A DNA stretch of 64,000 nucleotides from JBFWYO01 sp050186335 (GTDB lineage Bacteria; Pseudomonadota; Alphaproteobacteria; Bin65), in the NCBI GenBank assembly GCA_050186335.1, contig JBFWYO010000004.1:1-64000 (forward strand). The letters are read 5' to 3'. Below, in pieces: positions 28,547 through 37,601 of the stretch (the first letter of the stretch is position 1; the number at the start of each line of letters is the position of its first letter). The notes under the pieces were generated by a model. That model made no database searches. It saw nothing but the letters and a program-made list of their open reading frames with translations, and was not told the DNA's origin. Both the position numbers and the translations under genes were made by a program.

Positions 28547-30312
28547 GCGATGCCGCCCAGATAGGCCTGCTGCACGCGCGGGTCGGTACGAATTTCGGCC
28601 GGCAGGCCTTCGGCCAGCTTGGCGCCGAAATCCATCACCACGATGCGGTCGACCAGGCCCATGACGAAATCCATGTCGTGCTCGACCAGCAAGATGGTCA
28701 CGCCCTCCTGCTTCAGGCCGCGCAACATGTCGGCCAGCGCCTGCTTCTCCAGGCGCCGCAGGCCGGCGGCCGGTTCGTCCAGGATAATGAGCGCCGGATC
28801 CGCCGCCAGCGCGCGGGCGACTTCCAGAATGCGCTGGCTGCCGAGCGGCAGGTTGCCGGCCAGTTCGTATGGCCGCTCGGCCAAGCCGACTCGACGCAGG
28901 TGGCGCATCGCCTCGGCGCGCGAGGTGGCCTCTTCGCGCCGGTCGAGCCGTAAGGCGCCCGACAGAAAGCCGCTCCTGGTGCGCAAATAGGTGCCCAGCA
29001 CCACGTTGTCCAACAGCGTCATGTTCGGCCGCAGCTTGACGTGCTGGAACGTGCGCGCGATGCCGCGCGCCGCGATGCGCCGCGCCGCCAGCCCGGTGAT
29101 CTCGGCGCCGTCGTAGCTCACCTTGCCGCCCTCCGGCTTGAGCACGCCGGTAATGACATTGAACATCGTGCTCTTGCCGGCGCCGTTGGGTCCGATCAGG
29201 CCCAGGATTTCGCCGGTCTTGACCTCGAAGCTGACATTGTCGACCGCCACCAGGCCGCCGAAACGCTTGGTCACGCCGTCGATCGCGAGCAGCGGTTGGC
29301 CCGCCGCAGGCAGGGTGCGCCGCTGCAGGCCCTGCGCGTCCTCGCCCGGCACTTTCGGATGGCGCTTCGGAATCCGGCGCAGGAAGAACGGCACCAGCCC
29401 GCCGCGGGCGTATTGCATCAGCAGAATGAACAGCGTGCCGAACACCACGATCTCGAGCTGGCCGGCGTTCTTGGAAATCGACGGCAGCACGTCCTGCAGA
29501 AAATTCTTCAACAACGTGATTAGCAAGGCGCCGACCAGCGCGCCGGCGATATGCCCCGATCCGCCGGCCATCGCCATCAGCAGGTATTCGATGCCGGGCT
29601 TGATGTCGAACGGCGCCGGGCTGACGAAGCGCTGCATGTGCGCGTACAGCCAGCCCGATACCGCGGCCAGCAATCCGGCCAGAACGAACGTCACCAGACG
29701 CATGCGGAATGCATCGATGCCCAGGCTCTCGGCCATCACCGTGCCGCCGCGCAGGCTGCGCACGGCGCGCCCCTCGCGCGAATCCAGCAGGTTCCGGCAC
29801 AGGAAGACCGCAATCGCGACGACGAACCAGATGAGATAATAGACGGAGCCCGTCTTGACGAACGAGATCGGCCCGATCTCGACCGGCGGAATGCCGGAAA
29901 TGCCGTTGTGCCGGCCGAGCATGTTCATGTTGCCGAACAGATAGAAGATCGCGATGCCCCACGCGATCGTGCTCAGCGGCAGGTAATGCCCGCCCAGACG
30001 TAAGGTAACCGCGCCCAGGATTGCCGCCACGGCGCCGGTCAGCGCAATCGCCGCAACCAATCCGAGCCAGGGCGACAGGCCCTGGGTCGTGGTCAGCCAC
30101 GCGGTCGTGTAGGCGCTGATGCCGACGAACGCGGCCTGCCCGAACGAGGTGATGCCGCCGACCCCGGTCATGATCACGAGCCCGAGCGCCACCAGCGCGT
30201 AGACGCCGACATAATTCAACAGGGTCAGCGTAAAGCTGCCCAGCACGAGCGGCGCCACGGCGAGGAACGCGGTCGGGATCAGCACCCAGAGAAAATTGAC
30301 GCGCCCGCTCAC
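28543..30312 (-). CDS. Fused LivM permease - LivG ATPase (system C)
   Basis: A 589-aa fusion starting at a GTG that overlaps the livH stop (GTGA). Residues 1 to about 310 form the LivM membrane domain (VIMTGVGGITSFGQAAFVGISAY); from about 340 a LivG ATPase follows with Walker A GPNGAGKS at 374-381, LPLGSQRILEVARAL in the signature position, Walker B LIILDEPAAG and H-loop LVEHD. Same architecture as the fusion of system B, though the two sequences differ substantially. Confidence 0.9.
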   Translation of the reverse strand: MSGRVNFLWVLIPTAFLAVAPLVLGSFTLTLLNYVGVYALVALGLVIMTGVGGITSFGQAAFVGISAYTTAWLTTTQGLSPWLGLVAAIALTGAVAAILGAVTLRLGGHYLPLSTIAWGIAIFYLFGNMNMLGRHNGISGIPPVEIGPISFVKTGSVYYLIWFVVAIAVFLCRNLLDSREGRAVRSLRGGTVMAESLGIDAFRMRLVTFVLAGLLAAVSGWLYAHMQRFVSPAPFDIKPGIEYLLMAMAGGSGHIAGALVGALLITLLKNFLQDVLPSISKNAGQLEIVVFGTLFILLMQYARGGLVPFFLRRIPKRHPKVPGEDAQGLQRRTLPAAGQPLLAIDGVTKRFGGLVAVDNVSFEVKTGEILGLIGPNGAGKSTMFNVITGVLKPEGGKVSYDGAEITGLAARRIAARGIARTFQHVKLRPNMTLLDNVVLGTYLRTRSGFLSGALRLDRREEATSRAEAMRHLRRVGLAERPYELAGNLPLGSQRILEVARALAADPALIILDEPAAGLRRLEKQALADMLRGLKQEGVTILLVEHDMDFVMGLVDRIVVMDFGAKLAEGLPAEIRTDPRVQQAYLGGIA

Positions 30313-31370
30313 GACGAACCCTCGTCTTCCTCTTCCGGTTCCTCCTCGACATGGCCGAAGGCCAGCGAGCGCCACAGCAGCACCGGGATCAGCAGGCTGA
30401 ACACGACGACCTCTTTCAGCGCGCTGTCCCAGAACGAGGCGTAGCTTTCGAGCAAGCCCACGAACACCGCGCCCAATGCCGCGATCGGATACGAAGTCAG
30501 CCCGCCGATGATGGCGCCGACGAAGGCCTTCAATCCGAAGATGAAGCCCGAATCGTAATACAGCGTGGTCACCGGCGCGATCAGGATGCCGGAAATGCCG
30601 GCCAGCGCGGACGCGATCAGGAACGCCAGTCCTGCGGTTTTCGCCGGCCGAATGCCGACGAGCCGCGCGCCGGTGCGGTTGACCGCCGTGGCGCGCAACG
30701 CCTTGCCGGCCATGGTGCGGTCGAAGAACAGGAACAGCAGCAGGCTGAACACGATGCACGCGACGACGATCAAGACCGACTGCGCGGTGATCGTCATCGA
30801 ACCGATCTCGAATGCGGCGCGCGTCAACGGCTCGGTGCGGAAGCCTTCCGGGCCGAAGAACAGCAGCGCCAGGCCGGAAACCAGGAAGTGCAGGGCGACG
30901 GCAACGATCAGCAGCACCAGCACCGAGGCGTCGGCCAGCGGCTGGAACACGATGCGATAGAGCAACGGCGCGATCGGCATGACGAGGGCCAGTGCCAGCG
31001 CGATCTCCGCCGCCATCGGCAGGCGCTGACTGCCCAACGCGAAGACCAGCGCGACCGGCAACATCGGCAGCACGCCGTACATGAACAGCGAGCGCGGAAT
31101 TCGATGTGCCTCGCCGTTGCGCAGCAGAGTGATCGTCTCGACGATCAGGGCGATGCCGGCCAGCGTCATGACCAGCCAGATCGTGCCCGGCGTGCGGCCC
31201 AACTGGAACGACGCCAAGGTCAGCGCGGCATAAGCCGCAACGTCGCCGAACGGCACGAAGATGACCCGGCTGACGGCGAAGATCAAAACCGTGCCGAGGG
31301 CGACCAGAACGTAAATGGCGCCGTTGGCGATGCCGTCCTGGGCCAGGATCAGGGCGATATCGAAATTCAT
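30309..31370 (-). CDS. LivH-type permease with internal insertion and acidic tail (system C)
   Basis: A 353-aa permease, about 60 residues longer than the other LivH proteins here. The extra length lies near residues 80-140 (RIPRSLFMYGVLPMLPVALVF and an adjacent hydrophobic stretch), probably two additional membrane segments. The usual NFAHGE motif is replaced by VIFVPFGDV, and the protein ends in a Glu/Asp-rich tail (EEEPEEEDEGSS). The ATG at 31370 gives a normal N-terminus; an in-frame codon at 31406 adds twelve unlikely residues. It heads the - strand operon. Confidence 0.85.
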   Translation of the reverse strand: MNFDIALILAQDGIANGAIYVLVALGTVLIFAVSRVIFVPFGDVAAYAALTLASFQLGRTPGTIWLVMTLAGIALIVETITLLRNGEAHRIPRSLFMYGVLPMLPVALVFALGSQRLPMAAEIALALALVMPIAPLLYRIVFQPLADASVLVLLIVAVALHFLVSGLALLFFGPEGFRTEPLTRAAFEIGSMTITAQSVLIVVACIVFSLLLFLFFDRTMAGKALRATAVNRTGARLVGIRPAKTAGLAFLIASALAGISGILIAPVTTLYYDSGFIFGLKAFVGAIIGGLTSYPIAALGAVFVGLLESYASFWDSALKEVVVFSLLIPVLLWRSLAFGHVEEEPEEEDEGSS

Positions 31371-31397
31371 CGCTTGGCCGGCCCCCGCAATCGCGTT

Positions 31398-31409
31398 AAT
31401 TTGCAAATT
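31398..31409. promoter_or_regulatory. Perfect 12-bp palindrome AATTTGCAAATT, candidate MarR operator
   Basis: It lies in the 91-nt AT-rich gap between divergent livH (system C) and the MarR gene at 31462. A related sequence AATTTGCCAAGCAAT occurs at 32076-32090 upstream of the system C binding protein. Both sites fit a MarR dimer acting on its own divergent region and on the binding-protein gene. Confidence 0.55.
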
Positions 31410-31461
31410 CTATAAGGAAATTTTACATATAAAAATACCACTCTCAAGGGAGAAATCGTCG

Positions 31462-32055
31462 ATGCCGAAGGCCCGCATTCTCGATGCCAAGGCCGGCCTG
31501 TCGGCGCGCGCGGCGCGCGCCGGCGCTCGAGCTGCGGACGAGCGCGGCCTGTCGCGCCACGAGCGCGCGGTCACCGCCTTCGAATACGCGCTTTGGCACC
31601 TGGGTTCGGCGTTCGCACGCTGGCGCCGCGATTGTCTCGCCTACTTGCCGAATGCCGATTTGAGCGGCGCGGAAGCGTCGATCCTGCACATCATCCACAT
31701 GAATTCCACCGCCAAGGGCCTGTCCGACATCAGCCGATTGCTGCATCGCGACGATCTGTCGAACATCCAGTACGGCTTGAAGAAACTGCTGGCCCACGGC
31801 TTGATCGAAAAGGCCGACCCGCGCGCCCCCCGCAAGACCGTGACCTACAAGTCGACGCGCCGGGGCGCGGGTATCGTCGAAGCCTATCTCAAACTGCGTC
31901 GCGACGTGCTGCTCAAGCTCACCGCACGCATGGTCGGCGCCACCGACGCGATCGAGAACGCCACCACGCTCATGCATGTGATGATCGGCATTTACGACCA
32001 GGCCGGCAATGTCGTGGTCGGCCATCACGGCGCGTTCGGTAACCTGCAACCCTAG
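31462..32055 (+). CDS. MarR-family winged-helix regulator (system C)
   Basis: A 197-aa winged-helix protein. The start at 31462 has an AAGGGAG site; the open frame further upstream is the AT-rich promoter region. The core LSGAEASILHIIHMNSTAKGLSDISRLLHRDDLSNIQYGLKKLLAHGLIEKA is a MarR-type HTH and RAPRKTVTYKSTRRG the wing. It lies between the divergent transporter/enzyme operon and the downstream binding-protein gene and so is the likely regulator of both. Confidence 0.82.
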   Translation: MPKARILDAKAGLSARAARAGARAADERGLSRHERAVTAFEYALWHLGSAFARWRRDCLAYLPNADLSGAEASILHIIHMNSTAKGLSDISRLLHRDDLSNIQYGLKKLLAHGLIEKADPRAPRKTVTYKSTRRGAGIVEAYLKLRRDVLLKLTARMVGATDAIENATTLMHVMIGIYDQAGNVVVGHHGAFGNLQP

Positions 32056-32239
32056 GGAAACGCAGATCGCCCAGTAATTTGCCAAGCAATATGACCTTGT
32101 TCGTGCACAAAATGCTTTTACCATCGTGCCTCGGTTGCCGCAGGTCGCGCGCGGGAGCGTCCTCGGTGGTTCCGATCGTGCCGCTCTCGCGCCAGCGTTT
32201 GTCTCGACGTCATTGAATTAACAACGGGTGGAGAACTTC

Positions 32240-33394
32240 ATGCGCAACATCACGCGACTTCTTGCCGGCGCCGTCGTGGCCGTCGGATTGGCGCCGCAGC
32301 TTGCCGGCGCCGAACAGATTACTGTTGCCCTCAGCGCCTCGGCGACGGGGCCGAACGCGTCGATCGGCATTCCGCTGTCCAAGGGCCTCGCGGCCGCCGT
32401 GGCGCAAATGCCGGAAATCGCCGGCTATAAGGTCCGCATCATCGATCTCGACGACGCGTCCGATCCGTCGACCGCTTCGCGCAACGCCAAGAAGATGATC
32501 GAGGAGTACAAGGCCGACGTCATTCTCGGCTCGGCCGGCGTTCCGTTGGCCGCGGCGATCTCGGCCGTCGCGTTCGAAAACAAGACGTTCATGGTCGGAC
32601 TCACGCCGCTCAACGTGCCGCCCGAACGTCGCGGCTGGATTGCGCTCGTGCCGCAGCCGCCCGTGCTCATGGTCTCGGCCGACGTCGAGCACATGAAGAA
32701 GGCCGGCATCAAGACGGTCGCCTATATCGGCTTCAGCGACGGCTGGGGCGACCTGGTCTACGACGCGCTGCTGAAATCGGCCGAACCGGCCGGCATCAAA
32801 GTCATCACCAACGAGCGCTATGCGCGCCCGGATACCAGTGTTACCGCGCAGATTCTGAAAATCATCGCGGCCAAGCCGGATGCGGTGCTGACCGGGGGCT
32901 CGGGCACGCCCGGCGCCTTGCCGCACGTGGCCTTGGCCGAGCGGGGCTTCAAAGGCCCGGTCTATGGCACGCACGCGCTCATCAATGCGGATTTCATCCG
33001 CGTCGGCGGTCCGGCGGTCAATGGCGTCATCGCGCCCACCGGGCCGATCATTGTCGCCGAACAACTGCCGGAATCGAATCCGATCCGCAAGGCCGGGCTG
33101 CAGTTTCGCGAATCCTACCTGAAGGCCAACAAGCAGCCGACCACGGACGGGTTCTCGGCCTATGCCTTTGACGGCTACATGCTGTTCGCCGCCGCCGCCG
33201 CGCAAGCCGCCAAGAAGGCCAAGCCCGGCACGGCGGAATTCCGCAAGGCCGTGCGCGACGCCATCTTCACCACCAAGGAAGTCGTCGGCGTCCACGGCGT
33301 CTACAACTTCAAGGAAGGCGAACTGTATGGCGTCGACGAGCGCGCCCGCGTGCTGGTACGGCTCGAAAAAGGCGAGTGGAAATTGATGAAGTAA
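32240..33394 (+). CDS. HAAT ABC transporter substrate-binding protein (system C)
   Basis: A 384-aa periplasmic binding protein with a 24-residue Sec signal peptide (AGA-E). The start at 32240 is preceded by GGGTGGAG; an in-frame GTG at 32228 is less likely. Mature sequence begins EQITVALSASATGPNASIGIPLSKG, a peripla_BP_6 pattern. It is on the strand opposite to its permeases, next to the MarR gene, with 184 nt of its own upstream region, so it is probably transcribed separately, consistent with higher expression than the membrane parts. Confidence 0.87.
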   Translation: MRNITRLLAGAVVAVGLAPQLAGAEQITVALSASATGPNASIGIPLSKGLAAAVAQMPEIAGYKVRIIDLDDASDPSTASRNAKKMIEEYKADVILGSAGVPLAAAISAVAFENKTFMVGLTPLNVPPERRGWIALVPQPPVLMVSADVEHMKKAGIKTVAYIGFSDGWGDLVYDALLKSAEPAGIKVITNERYARPDTSVTAQILKIIAAKPDAVLTGGSGTPGALPHVALAERGFKGPVYGTHALINADFIRVGGPAVNGVIAPTGPIIVAEQLPESNPIRKAGLQFRESYLKANKQPTTDGFSAYAFDGYMLFAAAAAQAAKKAKPGTAEFRKAVRDAIFTTKEVVGVHGVYNFKEGELYGVDERARVLVRLEKGEWKLMK

Positions 33395-33426
33395 GGTTTA
33401 ACCGACCCAGCGAACGTGCCGGCCCG

Positions 33427-33455
33427 AAGCTCCCGCCGCGATCCGGCGGGAGCTT
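33427..33455 (+). terminator. Rho-independent terminator after binding protein C
   Basis: A perfect 12-bp stem (33427-33438 with 33444-33455), loop CGATC, is followed by TCGTGTTTTC. It ends transcription from the binding-protein gene before the antiporter gene. The T tract is interrupted. Confidence 0.75.
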
Positions 33456-33664
33456 TCGTGTTTTCGGGCGACCGGGAGTTCGTCGCCTGGAAAAGTCCGG
33501 CGCCTTCCGATTTGGGGGAGATTCGGCGCCATTTTTATCGTATTTCCTGAATCCGACTTTCGTCCTTCGCCGGTCCGCGGCACGCATGCATGGATCGCGC
33601 GAAGCGGAAACCTCAACCGATCGCGCCCGCGGTCCGGACCGCGGCGACCCAGGAGAGCGTAACG

Positions 33665-35404
33665 ATGCCGCACGACACGTCACTGATTTCGACGGTCGCA
33701 ATGGCTGTCGTGTTGGCGGTGGTGTTCGGCGTCCTGGCCAATCGGCTGCGGCTGCCGCCGCTGGTCGGCTACCTGATCGCCGGTATTGCGATCGGCCCGT
33801 TCACGCCGGGCTTCGTTGCCGATGCGCACATCGCCGGACAGCTTGCCGAAATCGGCGTGATCCTGCTGATGTTCGGCGTCGGTCTGCATTTCTCCGCCGC
33901 CGATCTGCGCGCCGTACGGGGGATCGCGGTGCCCGGCGCCATAGGGCAGATCGCCGTCGCAACCGCGATCGGCATCGGCCTGGCGATGGCGTGGGGCTGG
34001 AGCTTCGGCGCCGGGCTGGTGTTCGGGTTGACGCTCTCGGTCGCCAGCACCGTTGTACTGTTGCGCGCGCTCGAGGAACGCAACGCGCTCGACACCGCCA
34101 ATGGGCGCATCGCGGTCGGCTGGTTGATCGTCGAGGATCTCGCCATGGTGCTGGCGCTCGTGCTGCTGCCGGCGCTGGCGGGTGCGCTGGGCGGCAAGCC
34201 TCCGGCCGGCGCGCCCGCACCCGACGGCGATCTGCTGCTCACCGTTGCGATTACGCTCGGCAAGGTGATCGCCTTCGTGGGTTTGGCGCTTGGCCTCGGC
34301 CCGCGCGTCGTGCCGTGGCTGCTGGCGCAGGTGGCGCGCACCGGCTCGCGCGAAATGTTCACGCTGACGGTGCTCGGCATTGCGCTCGGCATTGCCTACG
34401 GCTCGTCGGCGCTGTTCGGCGTCTCGTTTGCGCTCGGCGCGTTTTTCGCCGGCGTGGTGCTCAGCGAATCGGAGCTCAGTCACCGGGCGGCCGCGGATTC
34501 GTTGCCGCTTCAGGACGCCTTCGCGGTGCTGTTCTTCGTCTCCGTCGGCATGCTGTTCGACCCCTCGATCATCGTCCGCCAGCCGCTCGAAGTGATCGCG
34601 GTCTTGGCGTTAATTCTGCTCGGCAAGTCGCTGGTGGCGCTGGCCATCGTGCTCGCGCTCGGCTTTCCGCTGGCAACCGGCCTGACGGTCGCCGCCAGCC
34701 TGGCGCAGATCGGCGAATTCTCGTTCATCCTGGCCGGCCTCGGCATCACCTACGGGCTGCTCTCGCCAACCGGGCGCGATCTGATTTTGGCCGGGGCCAT
34801 CCTGTCGATCGTGCTCAACCCGATGATGTTTGCCGCGGTCGATGCGTTGCTTGCGAAGTACCGCGCGCGACTGGGATTGATGGCGCGTCACGATCCGGAC
34901 CGCAGCAAGCGATTGACCGCGCTCGAAACCGAACTGCAAGAAGTGCAACAGCGCATGGAGGCAGCCCGCGCGGTGGCCGCGCTCAAGATCGAGGATCTGG
35001 TCGAGAAAATCCCCATGTTTGCGGCGCTCGATCCGGCCGAGCGCGCACGGCTGCTGAACTTGTTCAAGCCGGCGTCGGCAGTGCCGGGGCAACGGCTCAT
35101 ACGCGTCGGCGATCGGGCGGATGCCGCATTTTTCATCTCGTCGGGCACGGTCGAAGTCAATGTCGGCGGCAAGCGCATCCAACTGGGCGCCGGCGATTTG
35201 TTCGGTGAAATGGCGCTGCTGAGCGGTGCGCGCCGCTCGGCCGACGTCACCGCATTGGATTATTGCCAGCTGCTCAAGTTGGAGCGCCGCGACTTTCGCC
35301 GCTTCATCGAGAAATATCCGGCCTTGCGCGCGCAGCTCGATGCGATGGCCGCGCAGCGCAGCGAAATGAACCGTCGCGCGACCGAGCCGGACCCGGCGGC
35401 ATAG
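33665..35404 (+). CDS. CPA2 cation:proton antiporter with cyclic-nucleotide-binding domain
   Basis: A 579-aa protein. Residues 1 to about 395 are a KefB/YbaL-type Na+/H+ exchanger domain with some 12 hydrophobic segments (LPPLVGYLIAGIAIGPFTPG, LIVEDLAMVLALVLLP, SLAQIGEFSFILAGLGI). A predicted coiled segment (RLTALETELQEVQQRMEAAR) leads to a cNMP-binding domain at about 450-560 with the phosphate-binding cassette GDLFGEMALLSGARRSADV. KefB/KefC and YbaL normally end in a TrkA-N (RCK) domain instead. Start at 33665 follows GGAGAGCG. It is unrelated in operon terms to the catabolic blocks. Confidence 0.87.
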   Translation: MPHDTSLISTVAMAVVLAVVFGVLANRLRLPPLVGYLIAGIAIGPFTPGFVADAHIAGQLAEIGVILLMFGVGLHFSAADLRAVRGIAVPGAIGQIAVATAIGIGLAMAWGWSFGAGLVFGLTLSVASTVVLLRALEERNALDTANGRIAVGWLIVEDLAMVLALVLLPALAGALGGKPPAGAPAPDGDLLLTVAITLGKVIAFVGLALGLGPRVVPWLLAQVARTGSREMFTLTVLGIALGIAYGSSALFGVSFALGAFFAGVVLSESELSHRAAADSLPLQDAFAVLFFVSVGMLFDPSIIVRQPLEVIAVLALILLGKSLVALAIVLALGFPLATGLTVAASLAQIGEFSFILAGLGITYGLLSPTGRDLILAGAILSIVLNPMMFAAVDALLAKYRARLGLMARHDPDRSKRLTALETELQEVQQRMEAARAVAALKIEDLVEKIPMFAALDPAERARLLNLFKPASAVPGQRLIRVGDRADAAFFISSGTVEVNVGGKRIQLGAGDLFGEMALLSGARRSADVTALDYCQLLKLERRDFRRFIEKYPALRAQLDAMAAQRSEMNRRATEPDPAA

Positions 35405-35456
35405 ATGCGCTGCCCGCGGCGGCGACCGCATGGGAGGCAACGGACGGCCCGAAAAA

Positions 35457-35492
35457 ATCGAAGCGCGAAACCTTTCGGTCTCACGCTTCGAT
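35457..35492 (-). terminator. Rho-independent terminator of the system D operon
   Basis: Read on the - strand, a 9-bp stem (35492-35484 with 35465-35457) containing an inner CGAAA-GG-TTTCG hairpin is followed directly by TTTTTT. It lies 75 nt after the binding-protein stop and ends the - strand transporter operon. Confidence 0.75.
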
Positions 35493-35567
35493 CTCAGACA
35501 AGCTCGGGACGAGTCTAATGGCGCACGGTAGGCCCGAGCTTTATTGCCGCGCGACGCTTGCGAAGCC

Positions 35568-36833
35568 TCAGCTCCATTTCGGCTTCGGATAAACCACGTC
35601 GCCCTTGGAAAATACCTTCGGCGCCACGGGGATCCACTTGCCGTCGCGGATAACCGACACCAAGCCGGCCGCACGGTCATTGTCGCCGGTCGCGTTGAAC
35701 TTGGCGCCGGTCAGGAACCACAGATTGCGGTCGCCGGTCTTCATGTCGGTCGCCGCCATCGCGTCGCGCAGCTTCTTGCCGTCCGTCGTCTTCGCGCGTT
35801 CGAGCGAATCGGTGATGACCGCGATGTTCGACATGGCCGAGGCCAGGCCGGCGCTCGGCTGCACCTTGAAGCGCTCCTGATATTTCTCGCCGAGCTCTTT
35901 CATGTTCGGCACATCGAGCGTCGACGACCAGCTGTCGGTGGCCAGGATGTTTTCCGCATCCTTGCCCAAATTCCTGATGAAGTCGGTCGTGCTCGGCGCG
36001 CCCAGGATGCCGCCGTAGGCCAGCGGGTTGAACGCCAACTCCTTCATGGTGCGCACGATCAGGATGCCGTCGCTGGCGCGCGTGTGGCCGACCACCACTT
36101 CGACGTTGGCACCTTTGAACTTGGCGATGAACGGCGCGAAGTTCTGCGTCTTGCCGACTTCGTAGGACACGGTATCGACCACTTCGAAGCCGAGCTTCGC
36201 GGCGGCAGCGGCGGCGACCTTGTTGGCGCCCTGACCGACCACGGAATTCTCGCTCAGCAGCGCCAGGCGCTTGGGCGCCTTGCCGGCCTTTTCGCCAACC
36301 TGCTTGATGTAGGCCAGCAGATCCGAGGCGTAAACGTTGCTCAACGGCGAGATGCGGAAGACAAACTTGAAGCCGCGTGCGGTGATCAGCGGATCGACGT
36401 CATAGGCGGTCAGGAACGGTACGCTGGCGCGTTCCGCGACCTGGCTGGCGACGATGCTGGCCGAGCTCTGGTTGCAGCCGACGATCACGGCGGCGCCCCG
36501 GCGAATCATCTGCTCGGTCTGCGAGACGGCGACTTCCGGCTTGCTTTCGGTGTCGGCGACCATCGGCTTCAACTTTGCGCCGCCCATGGATTTGATGCCG
36601 CCCGCCGCGTTGATGACATCGGCGCCGAACTGCATCGAATTCCAGCTTTCCTGGCCGAACGCGCCGCTCGGGCCGGTCATCGGCAACACCGCGCCGATGA
36701 CGATTTCCTTCGCGGCTTGTGCGCGCACGATGGCAGGCATCGCCACGGTTGCGGCCAGCGCCGCGCCGCCGATCAGAACTTCGCGCCGTCCGATCGCCGA
36801 AGTTTTAGTCTCGGGTTTGTTCACGTCCGACAT
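35568..36833 (-). CDS. HAAT ABC transporter substrate-binding protein, Tat-type signal (system D)
   Basis: A 421-aa periplasmic binding protein. Unlike the other five it has a twin-arginine leader: IGRREVLIGGAALAATVAMPAIVRAQA, cleavage near residue 38. The mature part starts KEIVIGAVLPMTGPSGAFGQ. It is the last gene of the livH-livM-livG-livF order on this strand and is followed by a terminator. Tat export implies folding, possibly with ligand or ion, before secretion; the ligand is unknown. Confidence 0.9.
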   Translation of the reverse strand: MSDVNKPETKTSAIGRREVLIGGAALAATVAMPAIVRAQAAKEIVIGAVLPMTGPSGAFGQESWNSMQFGADVINAAGGIKSMGGAKLKPMVADTESKPEVAVSQTEQMIRRGAAVIVGCNQSSASIVASQVAERASVPFLTAYDVDPLITARGFKFVFRISPLSNVYASDLLAYIKQVGEKAGKAPKRLALLSENSVVGQGANKVAAAAAAKLGFEVVDTVSYEVGKTQNFAPFIAKFKGANVEVVVGHTRASDGILIVRTMKELAFNPLAYGGILGAPSTTDFIRNLGKDAENILATDSWSSTLDVPNMKELGEKYQERFKVQPSAGLASAMSNIAVITDSLERAKTTDGKKLRDAMAATDMKTGDRNLWFLTGAKFNATGDNDRAAGLVSVIRDGKWIPVAPKVFSKGDVVYPKPKWS

Positions 36834-36878
36834 CTTCGTCTCCTTCAGGTTGACCGTCTCAGGGGCAGGTATGCAGTC

Positions 36879-37601
36879 TCAGTGGGCGCCGGCTTCGACG
36901 CCCAGGAAAGCCGTTCGCAAGCGCTTGTCGTGCAACAATCGATCCGCCGGGCCGTCGAGCACGATGCGGCCCGTCTCCAGTACATAAGCCCGCCGCGATC
37001 GCCGCAGCGATTCGGCGACGTTCTGCTCGACCAGCAGCACCGCCATGCCGAGTTTGTTCACCGCAGTGACGGTCTCGAAAATGCTGTTCACCAGCGTCGG
37101 CGCCAAGCCGAGCGACGGCTCGTCCAGCATGAGCAGGCGCGGCGCCAACATCAAGCCGCGTCCGATCGCCGCCATCTGCTGCTCGCCACCGGACAAAGTG
37201 CCGGCCATCTGCTGCCGCCGTTCGGCCAGTCGCGGAAACAGGGCAAACACCTGATCGAGCCGGCGCGCGCGTTCCGCGCGGTCGCATTTGGCTGGCGCGC
37301 CGAGCGCAAGATTCTCGAGCACTGTCATGTCGACGAAAAGTTGGCGTCCTTCGGGCACGTGCGCGATGCCGCGCGCGACGATTTCATGCGGCGACAATCC
37401 GGAAATATCCTCGCCAGCGAACCTGACGCGGCCCTTGAGCGGCAGAATGCGGGAAAGCGCGCGCAACAACGTGGTCTTGCCGGCGCCGTTGGCGCCGACC
37501 AGCGAGACGATCTCGCCTTCCTCGACGGTCAGCGATACGCCGTGCAGAATCGGCACGTCGCCGTAGCCCGAGCTGACCTCCTGGACCTCAAGCAAGGGCA
37601 T
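36879..37601 (-). CDS. LivF-type ABC ATPase (system D)
   Basis: A 240-aa ATPase with Walker A GANGAGKT, signature LSGGEQQM, Walker B LLMLDEPSLGLAP and H-loop LVEQN. PEGRQLFVDMTVLENL is typical of LivF. The start overlaps the livG stop by 14 nt. The binding-protein gene follows 45 nt later. Confidence 0.93.
   Translation of the reverse strand: MPLLEVQEVSSGYGDVPILHGVSLTVEEGEIVSLVGANGAGKTTLLRALSRILPLKGRVRFAGEDISGLSPHEIVARGIAHVPEGRQLFVDMTVLENLALGAPAKCDRAERARRLDQVFALFPRLAERRQQMAGTLSGGEQQMAAIGRGLMLAPRLLMLDEPSLGLAPTLVNSIFETVTAVNKLGMAVLLVEQNVAESLRRSRRAYVLETGRIVLDGPADRLLHDKRLRTAFLGVEAGAH

Noticed and set aside
27824..30352. A single 842-residue - strand frame ending in a LivF domain
   Set aside because: Only its last 240 codons are a real gene; the earlier part is the out-of-frame LivM-LivG region. 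The true genes overlap by ATGA.
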